Source of the DNA: Pseudomonas asiatica
Lineage (GTDB): Bacteria; Pseudomonadota; Gammaproteobacteria; Pseudomonadales; Pseudomonadaceae
Length of the DNA: 64,000 bases
NCBI RefSeq assembly: GCF_009932335.1
Contig: NZ_BLJF01000001.1
Location: forward strand, 3,348,001-3,412,000
Reading direction: 5' to 3'
Within the stretch, counting starts at the first letter, position 1. Each line of letters opens with the position of its first letter. Below are positions 37,161 through 45,837 of this stretch, piece after piece. The notes beneath the pieces are model-generated. The model saw nothing but the letters and a program-made list of their open reading frames with translations. It had not been told where the DNA came from and did not search any database. Both the position numbers and the translations under genes were made by a program.

Positions 37161-37754
37161 CTACACCTGCGGCAGCACACCTTCATCATGCAGCAGCGTG
37201 AACAATGCCGCGACTGCGGTTTCCAAAGTGGTGGAGTTGTCCAGCACATGCAGCGACGGATCAGCCAGCGCCTGCAAGCGTGCATTACGTGCCAGGCGCT
37301 GCTCGATTTCCTCTGCGCTTTCCCGGCCGCGGGCCAACAGGCGCTCGCGCAGCACTCCGTGCCTGACCTCCACCAGCACTGCCAACAAGTTCGGGTAGCG
37401 CCGGCGCGCCTCGGCGAGATAAGCCCGCGAACCATTCACCAGCACCGACCTGCCCGCCGCCAGCCACTGATCCACCTGCAGTGGAATGCCGTAATCCAGG
37501 CCATTGGCGCGCCAATGCATGGCGAACGCGCCCTGTGCTCGCATTGCTTCGAACTGTTCGGCCGTTACGCCATGGGCGGCTTCGCCCTTGGCTTCAGCCG
37601 AACGGGTAATGACGCGACGAGCGATTTCCACCCCGGCGGCTGAAAGCCGCTGACGGGAAGCGTCAATCAGGGAATCTTTCCCGGAACCCGACGGTCCTAT
37701 CAGATATATCAACCGGCCTGTGCCTGATTGGCGGTCGCTTGCATCATGTTGCAT
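37161..37754 (-). CDS. phnN: ribose 1,5-bisphosphate phosphokinase
   Basis: PhnN makes PRPP from ribose 1,5-bisphosphate at the end of the C-P lyase route. The 197-aa protein (ATG 37754; GTG 37760 also possible) has the P-loop LIGPSGSGKDSLI near residue 18. It also has the guanylate-kinase-like element FAMHWRANGLDYGIP and RVITRSAEAKGE. It stands alone without phn neighbours, next to a tRNA gene, so it may serve general PRPP salvage here. There is no clear ribosome site. Confidence 0.88.
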   Translation of the reverse strand: MQHDASDRQSGTGRLIYLIGPSGSGKDSLIDASRQRLSAAGVEIARRVITRSAEAKGEAAHGVTAEQFEAMRAQGAFAMHWRANGLDYGIPLQVDQWLAAGRSVLVNGSRAYLAEARRRYPNLLAVLVEVRHGVLRERLLARGRESAEEIEQRLARNARLQALADPSLHVLDNSTTLETAVAALFTLLHDEGVLPQV

Positions 37755-38099
37755 AGCCACTATGCTCTATGGAGGAAAACCCGCACATTCTAGGGATATT
37801 CCCAGCCTTTTGCTGCGTTTTACCAGTTTTTGACGGCAAGAGTCTGACGATTGGGCAAGCCGGTGCATGTAAAACTTTTCAAACCAGTACTCATTTCTGA
37901 TAATTGGTACTGGCACAAAGCCTTTATCCGGCTCACTATTTGTCACAGAATTGACGCCAAGGAAACGGCGACCATGAGGCAAGATGAGCATCCATTTTTC
38001 ACAGACGGTTGAACATTTCGTCGTCGCCACGGTCGTACTACCACCCCGTGCGGCCAATTTGAGAACCGCTTCCCCTGAACCAAAATCCGGTCAATTTAT
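37755..38099. other. 345-bp gene-free region between phnN and amrZ
   Basis: The gap is clearly less GC-rich than its surroundings and must hold the divergent promoters of phnN and amrZ. Apart from the AlgU-like site described separately, I see no open frame or repeat with support. Confidence 0.6.
37871..37900 (+). promoter_or_regulatory. possible AlgU (sigma-22) type promoter of amrZ
   Basis: AAACTT, a 17-bp spacer and TTCTGA resemble the AlgU consensus GAACTT-N16/17-TCTGA. In P. aeruginosa amrZ (algZ) is AlgU dependent, which fits. It lies about 200 bp before the amrZ ATG, giving a long leader. The match is not exact at the first base of the -35 box. Confidence 0.4.
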
Positions 38100-38426
38100 A
38101 TGCGCCCAATGAAACAGGCTATTTATTCGAGCCGCACCGCTGACAAGTTCGTCGTCCGCCTGCCCGACGGGATGCGTGAGCGCATTGCCGAGGTAGCGCG
38201 CAACCATCACCGCAGCATGAACTCCGAAATCATCGCGCGCCTGGAACAGAGCCTTATCCAGGAAGGTGCGCTGGGTGACGATTTGAGCATGCGCCTGGAC
38301 AGCCCCGAACTGTCCCTGCATGAACGCGAGTTGCTGCAACGCTTCCGCCAACTGTCGCACCGCCAGCAGAACGCGCTGGTGGCCCTCATCGCTCACGATG
38401 TGGAAATGGCTGCCGACGCCTCCTGA
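38100..38426 (+). CDS. amrZ: ribbon-helix-helix regulator AmrZ
   Basis: The 108-aa protein [20 protein letters not shown] has the Arc-like ribbon-helix-helix domain (residues about 14-60: [38 protein letters not shown]). It also has the AmrZ C-terminal tetramerisation part [27 protein letters not shown]. It agrees with P. aeruginosa AmrZ (AlgZ) over nearly the whole length from memory. AmrZ controls flagella, exopolysaccharides and c-di-GMP enzymes. It ends in a strong terminator shared with mgtE. Confidence 0.95.
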   Translation: MRPMKQAIYSSRTADKFVVRLPDGMRERIAEVARNHHRSMNSEIIARLEQSLIQEGALGDDLSMRLDSPELSLHERELLQRFRQLSHRQQNALVALIAHDVEMAADAS

Positions 38427-38440
38427 GGTTTGCAGCCGAA

Positions 38441-38474
38441 CACAAAAAAGCCAGCGTAAGCTGGCTTTTTTGTA
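38441..38474. terminator. bidirectional terminator between amrZ and mgtE
   Basis: AAAAAAGCCAGC, a short loop and GCTGGCTTTTTT make a perfect stem with A- and T-tracts on both sides. It serves the convergent genes amrZ and mgtE. Confidence 0.92.
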
Positions 38475-38507
38475 GGTGGTGTCCCTGCAAGAGACGCGAT
38501 CCGCGGG

Positions 38508-39950
38508 TTACAGCAGAAACACTGTCGCCAGCCCGAGGAAGATGAAGAACCCACCACTGTCGGTCACCGCGGTAATCATCACGCTGGAGCCCATCGCCGG
38601 GTCGCGCCCCAGGCGTGTCAGGGTCATCGGAATCAACACCCCCATCAAGGCCGCCAACAGCAGGTTCAAGGTCATCGCCGCAGTCATCACCAGGCCCAAC
38701 GACCAGCTGCCATACAACCAGAACGCCACCGCACCGATCACCCCGCCCCAGATCAGGCCGTTGAGCAGCGATACCGCCAGCTCCTTGCGCATCAGGCGGC
38801 TGGTGTTGCCCGGTGACACCTGGTCCAGCGCCATGGCACGCACGATCATGGTGATGGTCTGGTTACCGGAGTTGCCGCCAATGCCTGCCACAATCGGCAT
38901 CAGTGCGGCCAGGGCCACCAGTTTCTCGATCGAACCTTCGAACAGGCCGATCACTCGCGAGGCAACGAAAGCGGTAATCAGGTTGATGGCCAACCAGGCC
39001 CAGCGGTTGCGCAGCGAACGCCAGACCGAGGCGAAGATGTCTTCTTCCTCGCGCAAACCGGCCATGTTCAGCACTTCGCTTTCGCTTTCCTCACGAATCA
39101 GGTCGACCATTTCGTCGATGGTCAAGCGGCCGATCAGGCGTTCGTTCTTGTCCACAACTGGCGCAGATACCAGGTCGTAACGCTCGAAGGCCTGCGCCGC
39201 ATCATAGGCATCTTCCTCGGGGTGGAAGGAGACCGGATCGGTCGCCATGACCTCCGCCACCTTCTTCTCCGGGTCGTTGACCAGCAGGCGCTTGATCGGC
39301 AATACGCCCTTGAGAATGCCGTCATAGTCGACCACGAAGAGTTTGTCGGTGTGGTTCGGCAGCTCTTTCAGGCGGCGAAGGTAGCGCAACACCACTTCCA
39401 GGCTGACGTCTTCGCGGATGGTGACCATCTCGAAGTCCATCAGCGCACCAACCTGCTCCTCGTCGTAGCTAAGCGCCGAACGCACGCGCTCGCGTTGCTG
39501 TGCATCGAGGGTTTCCATCAGCTCGTGAACAACGTCACGCGGCAGCTCTGGAGCCAGGTCGGCCAGCTCGTCGGCGTCCATTTCCTTGGCGGCGGCGAGC
39601 AGCTCGTGATCGTCCATGTCGGCGATCAGCGATTGCCGCACGGCGTCGGACACTTCCAGCAGGATGTCGCCATCGCGATCCGAGCGCACCAGCTGCCAGA
39701 CCGTCAGGCGGTCTTCCAGGGGCAATGCTTCGAGTATGTAGGCGATGTCGGCGGGGTGCAGGTCGTCGAGTTTGCGCTGCAGCTCGACGAGGTTCTGGCG
39801 GTGGACCAGGTTTTCCACCAGGTCGTGGTGGGCGCCTTCCTGACGGTGGGTCAGGTCTTCTACCACGCGCTGGCGCTGCAGCAGTTCGACCACCTGGGCC
39901 AGGCGGTCCTGCAGGCTTTCCTGCGCTTTTTTTACTTCTACTTCAGTCAT
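38508..39950 (-). CDS. mgtE: magnesium transporter MgtE
   Basis: I chose ATG at 39950 (MTEVEVKKAQESLQDRLA, 480 aa), with GGAG upstream. MgtE has a cytosolic helical N domain (residues about 30-160, LHPADIAYILEALP and DADELADLAPELP), two CBS domains (about 165-290) and five membrane helices (about 315-480). The membrane part contains the pore signature PIVAGIGGNSGNQTITM. It forms Mg2+-gated Mg2+ channels. Length and order match the family. Confidence 0.96.
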   Translation of the reverse strand: MTEVEVKKAQESLQDRLAQVVELLQRQRVVEDLTHRQEGAHHDLVENLVHRQNLVELQRKLDDLHPADIAYILEALPLEDRLTVWQLVRSDRDGDILLEVSDAVRQSLIADMDDHELLAAAKEMDADELADLAPELPRDVVHELMETLDAQQRERVRSALSYDEEQVGALMDFEMVTIREDVSLEVVLRYLRRLKELPNHTDKLFVVDYDGILKGVLPIKRLLVNDPEKKVAEVMATDPVSFHPEEDAYDAAQAFERYDLVSAPVVDKNERLIGRLTIDEMVDLIREESESEVLNMAGLREEEDIFASVWRSLRNRWAWLAINLITAFVASRVIGLFEGSIEKLVALAALMPIVAGIGGNSGNQTITMIVRAMALDQVSPGNTSRLMRKELAVSLLNGLIWGGVIGAVAFWLYGSWSLGLVMTAAMTLNLLLAALMGVLIPMTLTRLGRDPAMGSSVMITAVTDSGGFFIFLGLATVFLL

Positions 39951-40440
39951 AGGCGAACTCCACTCCCAGCAGCGGAGCACGCCGGGAGAATCAATCGGTC
40001 AGATCTTTCTGTATGAATCTTGTTAGCGAGTAACTACTGGGTAAGTCCATGGTGGTTTTCCACAAGCCCCGGCGGGGCTGACGGGCGCAATCATACACTG
40101 CTAAAGCTGTCAGATCGCTTAAAATTTTTGGCCAGAACAATCGTTTGCGTGATAAAGCTGGGACAACGCTCGAAGCTATCAGTGCGACGGTGGGTCTGGC
40201 GGTTAAAGCACATTTGTTGTGTGCCTGGATGTGTATGCGATACCTGATCGAATTCGGGGCTGCTTTGCAGCCCTTTCGCCGGCAAGCCAGCTCCCACAGG
40301 GACAACACAGTCCAGAGAGCAGCGCGATACCTGTGGGAGCTGGCTTGCCGGCGATGGGCCGCATGGCGACCCCAAGCTACACCACAATCATTACAGAAGA
40401 GCGTAGATCGACATCAGCAACAATTCATTGGCGTAGAAAA
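39951..40440. other. 490-bp gene-free region upstream of mgtE
   Basis: The part near mgtE (39951-40260) is relatively AT-rich and should hold the mgtE promoter; I found no riboswitch-like pairing that I trust. The rest holds the REP doublet at 40267-40361. No supported gene is present. Confidence 0.6.
40267..40361. repeat. REP doublet
   Basis: Inverted arms CGCCGGCAAGCCAGCTCCC...AGG (40277-40300) and its complement (40330-40353) surround a loop of about 29 bp. The outer flanks are loosely complementary. The core CAGCTCCCACAGG belongs to another REP subfamily than the 33637 doublet. Confidence 0.85.
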
Positions 40441-40474
40441 ACAAAAAGCCCGCTCAACTGAGCGGGCTTCTTGA
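40441..40474 (-). terminator. terminator of the tRNA-Arg array
   Basis: On the minus strand AAGCCCGCTCA-GT-TGAGCGGGCTT is followed by TTTGTTTTTC. It lies 8 bp after the last tRNA-Arg gene. Confidence 0.85.
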
Positions 40475-40481
40475 TTTGGTG

Positions 40482-40558
40482 TGGCGGACTCAGGAGGATT
40501 CGAACCTCCGACCGCTCGGTTCGTAGCCGAGTACTCTATCCAGCTGAGCTATGAGTCC
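40482..40558 (-). tRNA. tRNA-Arg (ACG), copy 4 in transcription order
   Basis: The 77-nt cloverleaf starts GGACTCA, pairs with TGAGTCC, and ends G-CCA. The anticodon loop CTACGAA gives ACG. The T stem is GGAGG/CCTCC. Confidence 0.97.
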
Positions 40559-40630
40559 GTGGTGGTATTTTTAGACCAGATTACCACTGGTTGGTTGAAG
40601 TGCCTTTGCAAGCAGAGCCACTTCAAAAAG

Positions 40631-40707
40631 TGGCGGACTCAGCAGGATTCGAACCTGCGACCGCTCGGTTCGTAGCCGAGTACTCTATCCAGCTGAGCTA
40701 TGAGTCC
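40631..40707 (-). tRNA. tRNA-Arg (ACG), copy 3 with variant T stem
   Basis: It has the same cloverleaf as the other three, but the T stem is GCAGG/CCTGC instead of GGAGG/CCTCC. This is a compensated base-pair change, so the gene is likely functional. Confidence 0.97.
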
Positions 40708-40778
40708 GCGATGGTAGTTTTAGACCAGATTACCACTGGTTGATTGAAGCAGCCTTGCAAGCAAAGCCACTTCAAAAG

Positions 40779-40855
40779 TGGCGGACTCAGGAGGATTCGA
40801 ACCTCCGACCGCTCGGTTCGTAGCCGAGTACTCTATCCAGCTGAGCTATGAGTCC
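40779..40855 (-). tRNA. tRNA-Arg (ACG), copy 2
   Basis: The 77-nt cloverleaf is identical to the copies at 40482 and 40927 as far as I can see, with encoded CCA and anticodon ACG. Confidence 0.97.
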
Positions 40856-40926
40856 GCGATGGTAGTTTTAGACCAGATTACCACTGGTTGATTGAAGCAG
40901 CCTTGCAAGCAAAGCCACTTCAAAAG

Positions 40927-41003
40927 TGGCGGACTCAGGAGGATTCGAACCTCCGACCGCTCGGTTCGTAGCCGAGTACTCTATCCAGCTGAGCTATGAG
41001 TCC
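40927..41003 (-). tRNA. tRNA-Arg (ACG), copy 1
   Basis: This is the first copy in transcription order; 77 nt, GGACTCA acceptor, anticodon loop CTACGAA, encoded CCA. It lies 106 bp after tRNA-Ser. Confidence 0.97.
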
Positions 41004-41109
41004 GTGTCTTGCCGCGCATTATAGGTCGCTGAAACATTTTTGCAAGAACTTTTTCGTTTAAAATCAACTACTTAGCGTTCTTACCGTTTACAGCGCCCTA
41101 AGCGAATAA

Positions 41110-41200
41110 TGGCGGTGAAGGGGGGATTCGAACCCCCGATACCCTTATGAGGTATACTCCCTTAGCAGGGGAGCGCCTTCGGCCACTCGGCCACCTCACC
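41110..41200 (-). tRNA. tRNA-Ser (GCT)
   Basis: A 91-nt class II tRNA on the minus strand: acceptor GGTGAGG/CTTCACC, D loop with GGCCGAGTGGCC, anticodon loop CTGCTAA (GCT), a long variable arm (TATACCTC...GGGTA) and encoded CCA. It lies between csrA and the tRNA-Arg array, all on the same strand. Confidence 0.97.
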
Positions 41201-41272
41201 GCAACACGAGGCGAATATTAAACAGGCTCTTCCTCGTTTGCAACCCTTTTTTTGAAAAAAACTTCAAAAAAA

Positions 41273-41461
41273 TTAAAGGCTTGGCTCCTCGTCCTTCTCT
41301 TTCTTGATCCGCAGGTAGATTTCCTCGCGGTGTACAGCCACTTCTTTCGGGGCGCTGACGCCAATACGCACCTGGTTGCCTTTTACGCCGAGCACCGTCA
41401 CGGTGATCTCGCCGTCTCCAATGATCAGGCTCTCGGCGCACCGACGAGTCAGAATCAACAT
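41273..41461 (-). CDS. csrA: carbon storage regulator / RsmA
   Basis: CsrA (RsmA) binds GGA motifs in messenger leaders and represses or activates translation of secretion, biofilm and stress genes. The 62-aa protein [20 protein letters not shown]...[23 protein letters not shown] has the conserved RNA-binding Arg44 in VHREEIY. AAGGAG is 7 bp upstream of ATG and itself holds a GGA, so self-control is possible. The csrA-tRNA-Ser-tRNA-Arg order is common in gamma-proteobacteria. Confidence 0.97.
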   Translation of the reverse strand: MLILTRRCAESLIIGDGEITVTVLGVKGNQVRIGVSAPKEVAVHREEIYLRIKKEKDEEPSL

Positions 41462-41590
41462 AGCTTTCTCCTTACGCAGAACATTCAGGGGGTAACAGTC
41501 TTGGGTGTCGCGGCCTGGTCGTGGACGACGACCTGGGCCTGGTTGATCGCCACACAGGGCAGGACGGGCCTGCGTGGCGAGCAGAAACGC

Positions 41591-41616
41591 GAAGGGCGCG
41601 GCAAGCCGCGCCCTTC
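41591..41616. terminator. stem-loop after lysC
   Basis: A 12-bp stem (GAAGGGCGCGGC / GCCGCGCCCTTC) with a very short loop lies 12 bp after the lysC stop. A weak T-run follows, so the element may be an inefficient terminator or a 3' stabiliser. Confidence 0.55.
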
Positions 41617-41627
41617 CAGGCAGCGTA

Positions 41628-42863
41628 TTACTCGCTCTGTCGTGCCGGGGCGTCGAGCTCGAACGCGGTGTGCAGCGCGCGCACGGCCAGCTCCAGGTAC
41701 TTCTCTTCGATCACGACCGAAACCTTGATCTCGGAGGTGGAGATCATCTGGATGTTGATGCTCTCCTTGGCCAGGGCTTCGAACATGCGGCTGGCAACAC
41801 CGGCGTGCGAACGCATGCCGACGCCGACGATCGAGACCTTGGCGATCTTGGTGTCGCCGATCACTTCACGGGCACCGATTTCGCGGGCAGTGTTTTCCAG
41901 CACGCTCTGCGCCTTCTCGTACTCGTTGCGGTGCACGGTGAAGGTGAAGTCGGTGGTGTTATCGTGGGCAACGTTCTGCACGATCATGTCGACCTCGATG
42001 TTCGAGGCACTGATCGGGCCGAGGATCTTGAAGGCCACGCCCGGGGTGTCCGGCACGCCGCGAATGGTCAGCTTGGCTTCATCACGGTTGAAGGCGATAC
42101 CGGAAATGATCGGCTGTTCCATGGATTCCTCTTCATCAATGGTAATGAGGGTACCCGGACCCTCCTTGAAGCTGTGCAGCACGCGCAGCGGAACGTTGTA
42201 CTTGCCGGCGAACTCCACCGAACGGATCTGCAGCACCTTGGAACCGAGGCTGGCCATTTCCAGCATCTCTTCGAAGGTGATCTTCTCCAGGCGCTGGGCC
42301 TGCGGCACAACACGCGGGTCGGTGGTGTAGACGCCATCGACGTCGGTGTAGATCTGGCACTCGTCAGCCTTCAGCGCAGCCGCCAGGGCCACACCCGTGG
42401 TGTCGGAGCCGCCACGGCCAAGCGTGGTGATGCTGCCGTGCTCGTCGACGCCCTGGAAGCCTGCTACCACGACCACGCGGCCTTCCTTGAGGTCGGCACG
42501 AATCTTCTGGTCGTCGATCTGCAGGATGCGCGCCTTGTTGTGTGCGCTGTCGGTGAGAATGCGCACCTGGTTGCCGGTGTAGGACACCGCTGGCACACCG
42601 CGCTTGATCAAGGCCATGGTCAGCAAGGCAATGGTGACCTGCTCACCGGTCGACACGATCACGTCCAGCTCACGCGGAACCGGCTGATCGGTGATCTGCT
42701 TGGCCAGGTCGATCAGGCGATTGGTTTCACCGCTCATTGCCGACAGCACAACCACCAGGTCGTCGCCCGCTTCACGGTGTTTCTTGACCTTATCGGCTAC
42801 CTGCTCGATCCGCTCGATGGAACCGACAGAGGTGCCGCCAAATTTCTGTACGATCAACGCCAT
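41628..42863 (-). CDS. lysC: aspartate kinase
   Basis: Aspartate kinase phosphorylates aspartate in the lysine, threonine and methionine pathways. The 411-aa protein begins [19 protein letters not shown]. It has the kinase domain with [14 protein letters not shown] and [18 protein letters not shown], followed by two ACT domains (about 265-411) with [16 protein letters not shown] and [22 protein letters not shown] domains imply feedback inhibition, as in other pseudomonads. It lies between alaS and csrA on one strand. Confidence 0.97.
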   Translation of the reverse strand: MALIVQKFGGTSVGSIERIEQVADKVKKHREAGDDLVVVLSAMSGETNRLIDLAKQITDQPVPRELDVIVSTGEQVTIALLTMALIKRGVPAVSYTGNQVRILTDSAHNKARILQIDDQKIRADLKEGRVVVVAGFQGVDEHGSITTLGRGGSDTTGVALAAALKADECQIYTDVDGVYTTDPRVVPQAQRLEKITFEEMLEMASLGSKVLQIRSVEFAGKYNVPLRVLHSFKEGPGTLITIDEEESMEQPIISGIAFNRDEAKLTIRGVPDTPGVAFKILGPISASNIEVDMIVQNVAHDNTTDFTFTVHRNEYEKAQSVLENTAREIGAREVIGDTKIAKVSIVGVGMRSHAGVASRMFEALAKESINIQMISTSEIKVSVVIEEKYLELAVRALHTAFELDAPARQSE

Positions 42864-42916
42864 TTCAATGGTGCCTCAGCCCATACAGGGCCCCAAAAAA
42901 CAATCCAACATGAAGA

Positions 42917-42939
42917 GGCCGGCGACTAGACCGCCGGCC
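42917..42939. terminator. stem-loop between alaS and lysC
   Basis: GGCCGGCG and CGCCGGCC form a perfect stem with a 7-nt loop, 9 bp after the alaS stop. On the minus strand it is followed by TCTTCATGTT, a weak tract. It may partly end alaS transcription. Confidence 0.5.
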
Positions 42940-42947
42940 CCCTCATC

Positions 42948-45572
42948 TCAAAGTCCCTGCTCTGCGAATGGCACGGCCAGCGCCAGGGCCTGGTCCAGTG
43001 CGGCGACGTCGACGCCGCCACCCTGAGCCATGTCCGGACGACCACCGCCCTTGCCACCCACCGCCGCAGCGGCTTGTTTCATCAGATCGCCAGCCTTGAG
43101 TTGGCTGGAGAGGTCCTTGGTCACGCCGGCCACCAGCACAACCTTGCCCTCATGCTCGCTGCCCAGCAGGATCACTGCGTGGCCGAGCTTGTTCTTCAGC
43201 TGATCGACCAGCGCCAGCAGTGCCTTGCCGTCCTGTCCATCCAGGCGGGCGGCGAGCACCTTGGCGCCCTTGACCTCAACGGCCGCGTTGGAGAGATCAT
43301 CCCCGGCGGCGCTGGCGGCCTTGGCCTGCAGCTGTTCCAGCTGCTTCTCCAGCTGGCGGTTGCGCTCGAGCACAGCCGACAGCTTGTCGATCAGGTTGTC
43401 GCGGTTACCCTTCACCAGCTGCGCGGCTTCCTTGACCTGCTCTTCGGCAGCGTTCAGGTAGGCCAGCGCAGCAGCGCCGGTGACCGCTTCGATACGGCGC
43501 ACGCCAGAGGCCACGCCGCCTTCGCTGATGATCTTGAACAGGCTGATGTCACCGGTGCGCTTGGCGTGGATACCGCCGCACAGCTCCACCGAGAAATCGC
43601 CGCCCATGCTCAGCACACGCACGGTGTCGCCGTACTTCTCGCCGAACAGCGCCATGGCACCCTTGGCCTTGGCGGTTTCGATGTCGGTCAGTTCGGTTTC
43701 CACCGCAGTGTTCTTGCGCACTTCACGGTTGACGATGTCTTCCAGGGCCTTGATCTGCTCCGGTTTCACCGCCTCGAAGTGGCTGAAGTCAAAACGCAGG
43801 CGCTGGCTGTCGACCAGCGAGCCTTTCTGCTGTACGTGTTCGCCCAGTACCTGGCGCAGCGCTTCGTGCAGCAGGTGGGTGGCGGAGTGGTTCAGCGAGG
43901 TGGCGTGCTGCACGTCGGCATCGACCTTGGCCTCGACCGGGGAGCCGATCACCAGCGCACCGCTGGCAACCACGCCGTGGTGCAGGAAGGCACCACCGGT
44001 CTTGGTGGTGTCGCGCACGTCGAAGCGCGCAGCGCCAGCCTGCAGGTAGCCGGTGTCGCCCACCTGGCCACCGGATTCGGCGTAGAACGGCGTGCGGTCG
44101 AGCACGACCACGCCCTGCTCGCCTTCACCCAGCTGGTCGACGGCCTGGCCGTCCTTGTACAGGGCGATGATCTTGCCCTGGCCTTCGGTGGCCTCGTAGC
44201 CGAGGAACTCGGTGGCGCTGTCGACCTTGACCAGGCTGTTGTAGTCCATGCCGAAGGCGCTGGCGGAACGGGCACGTTCACGCTGGGCGTCCATCTCGCG
44301 CTCGAAACCGGCTTCGTCGATGGTCAGCTCGCGCTCACGGGCGATGTCGGCGGTCAGGTCCATCGGGAAGCCGTAGGTGTCGTACAGCTTGAACACCACG
44401 TCGCCCGGCACCACATCACCCTCGAGCTGGGCCAGGTCCTGCTCAAGGATGCGCAGGCCCTGCTCCAGGGTCTTGGCGAACTGTTCTTCTTCAGCCTTGA
44501 GCACGCGCTCGATGTGCGCCTGCTGGCTGTTCAGTTCCGGGAAGGCCTCGCCCATTTCAGCGACCAGCGCGGCAACGATCTGGTAGAAGAAGCTGCCTTT
44601 GGCGCCCAGCTTGTTACCGTGGCGGCAGGCGCGGCGAATGATGCGGCGCAGCACGTAGCCACGGCCTTCGTTGGACGGCAGCACGCCGTCGGCGATCAGG
44701 AAGCCGCACGAACGGATGTGGTCGGCGACCACTTTCAGCGAGGCCTGGCCCTCATTGCTGCAACCGATGGCCTTGGCCGCGGCCGACAGCAGGTTCTGGA
44801 ACAGGTCGATCTCGTAGTTCGAGTGCACGTGCTGCAGCACGGCGCTGACGCGCTCCAGGCCCATGCCGGTGTCCACAGACGGCGCTGGCAGCGGGTGCAG
44901 CACGCCGTCGGCGGTGCGGTTGAACTGCATGAAGACGTTGTTCCAGATCTCGATGTAGCGATCGCCGTCTTCTTCCGGCGAGCCGGGTGGGCCGCCCCAG
45001 ATGTCCGGGCCGTGGTCGTAGAAGATCTCGGTGCACGGGCCGCATGGGCCGGTGTCGCCCATGGTCCAGAAGTTGTCGGAAGCGTACGGGGCGCCCTTGT
45101 TGTCGCCGATGCGCACCATGCGCTCGGCCGGCACGCCGACTTCCTTGGTCCAGATATCGTAGGCTTCGTCGTCAGTGGCGTAGACGGTGACCCAGAGCTT
45201 TTCCTTGGGCAGGTTCAGCCATTTTTCCGAAGTCAGGAAGGTCCAGGCGAAAGTGATCGCGTCGCGCTTGAAGTAGTCACCGAAGCTGAAGTTGCCCAGC
45301 ATTTCGAAGAAGGTGTGGTGACGCGCGGTGTAACCGACGTTTTCCAGGTCGTTGTGCTTGCCACCTGCGCGCACGCACTTCTGGCTACTGACGGCACGCG
45401 TGTAGGCACGCTTCTCCGCACCGAGGAAGCAGTCCTTGAACTGGTTCATGCCGGCATTGGTGAACAGCAGGGTCGGGTCGTTGTTCGGGATCAGCGAACT
45501 GGAGGCGACTCGGGTATGTCCCTGCTCTTCGAAGAAGCGAAGGAAGGCTTCACGGATTTCTGCGCTTTTCAT
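42948..45572 (-). CDS. alaS: alanyl-tRNA synthetase
   Basis: ATG at 45572 gives [20 protein letters not shown] (874 aa), the expected beginning; the frame upstream is not conserved. The aminoacylation domain has [23 protein letters not shown] (shortened motif 1) and the tRNA-binding helices. The editing domain has zinc ligands HSATH and C-G-G-I-H (in [16 protein letters not shown]), and the C-Ala domain ends [20 protein letters not shown] lies upstream. Confidence 0.98.
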   Translation of the reverse strand: MKSAEIREAFLRFFEEQGHTRVASSSLIPNNDPTLLFTNAGMNQFKDCFLGAEKRAYTRAVSSQKCVRAGGKHNDLENVGYTARHHTFFEMLGNFSFGDYFKRDAITFAWTFLTSEKWLNLPKEKLWVTVYATDDEAYDIWTKEVGVPAERMVRIGDNKGAPYASDNFWTMGDTGPCGPCTEIFYDHGPDIWGGPPGSPEEDGDRYIEIWNNVFMQFNRTADGVLHPLPAPSVDTGMGLERVSAVLQHVHSNYEIDLFQNLLSAAAKAIGCSNEGQASLKVVADHIRSCGFLIADGVLPSNEGRGYVLRRIIRRACRHGNKLGAKGSFFYQIVAALVAEMGEAFPELNSQQAHIERVLKAEEEQFAKTLEQGLRILEQDLAQLEGDVVPGDVVFKLYDTYGFPMDLTADIARERELTIDEAGFEREMDAQRERARSASAFGMDYNSLVKVDSATEFLGYEATEGQGKIIALYKDGQAVDQLGEGEQGVVVLDRTPFYAESGGQVGDTGYLQAGAARFDVRDTTKTGGAFLHHGVVASGALVIGSPVEAKVDADVQHATSLNHSATHLLHEALRQVLGEHVQQKGSLVDSQRLRFDFSHFEAVKPEQIKALEDIVNREVRKNTAVETELTDIETAKAKGAMALFGEKYGDTVRVLSMGGDFSVELCGGIHAKRTGDISLFKIISEGGVASGVRRIEAVTGAAALAYLNAAEEQVKEAAQLVKGNRDNLIDKLSAVLERNRQLEKQLEQLQAKAASAAGDDLSNAAVEVKGAKVLAARLDGQDGKALLALVDQLKNKLGHAVILLGSEHEGKVVLVAGVTKDLSSQLKAGDLMKQAAAAVGGKGGGRPDMAQGGGVDVAALDQALALAVPFAEQGL

Positions 45573-45837
45573 AGGTTCTTCCACGGAAACGGCGGCCGTT
45601 TGGGCTAATACGTCGAATCGACGAAACGACGGCAAAGGGCGCCATTATATCCAGCCTGAACGGGAGATACAGTGTGTTTGTACACCAGAACAGCAATCGG
45701 CGGATGAAAAGCCGTTCATTAGCACGACCAGGGCGGAAAAGCAGACCTGCGGGCCCACCCATGCGGTACATAAGCAACACCTGACCCGGGCAGTGGAACG
45801 GGATCCTGCCGACCCACCCTCGCTACCGGAGCACTCC

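Larger units (their letters stand above)
40482..41003. repeat. tandem array of four tRNA-Arg units
   Basis: Units begin at 40482, 40631, 40779 and 40927, so the period is 149, 148 and 148 bp. Both the 77-bp tRNA and the spacer (TTTTAGACCAGATTACCACT...) are repeated. The array therefore grew by unequal duplication of tRNA plus spacer. Confidence 0.93.

Noticed and set aside
40482..41003. Regularly spaced repeats suggesting a CRISPR array
   Set aside because: The repeat unit is a 77-bp tRNA gene plus spacer of nearly constant sequence; no cas genes are near.
43074..45608. Long plus-strand open frame opposite alaS
   Set aside because: Antisense to alanyl-tRNA synthetase; no independent support.
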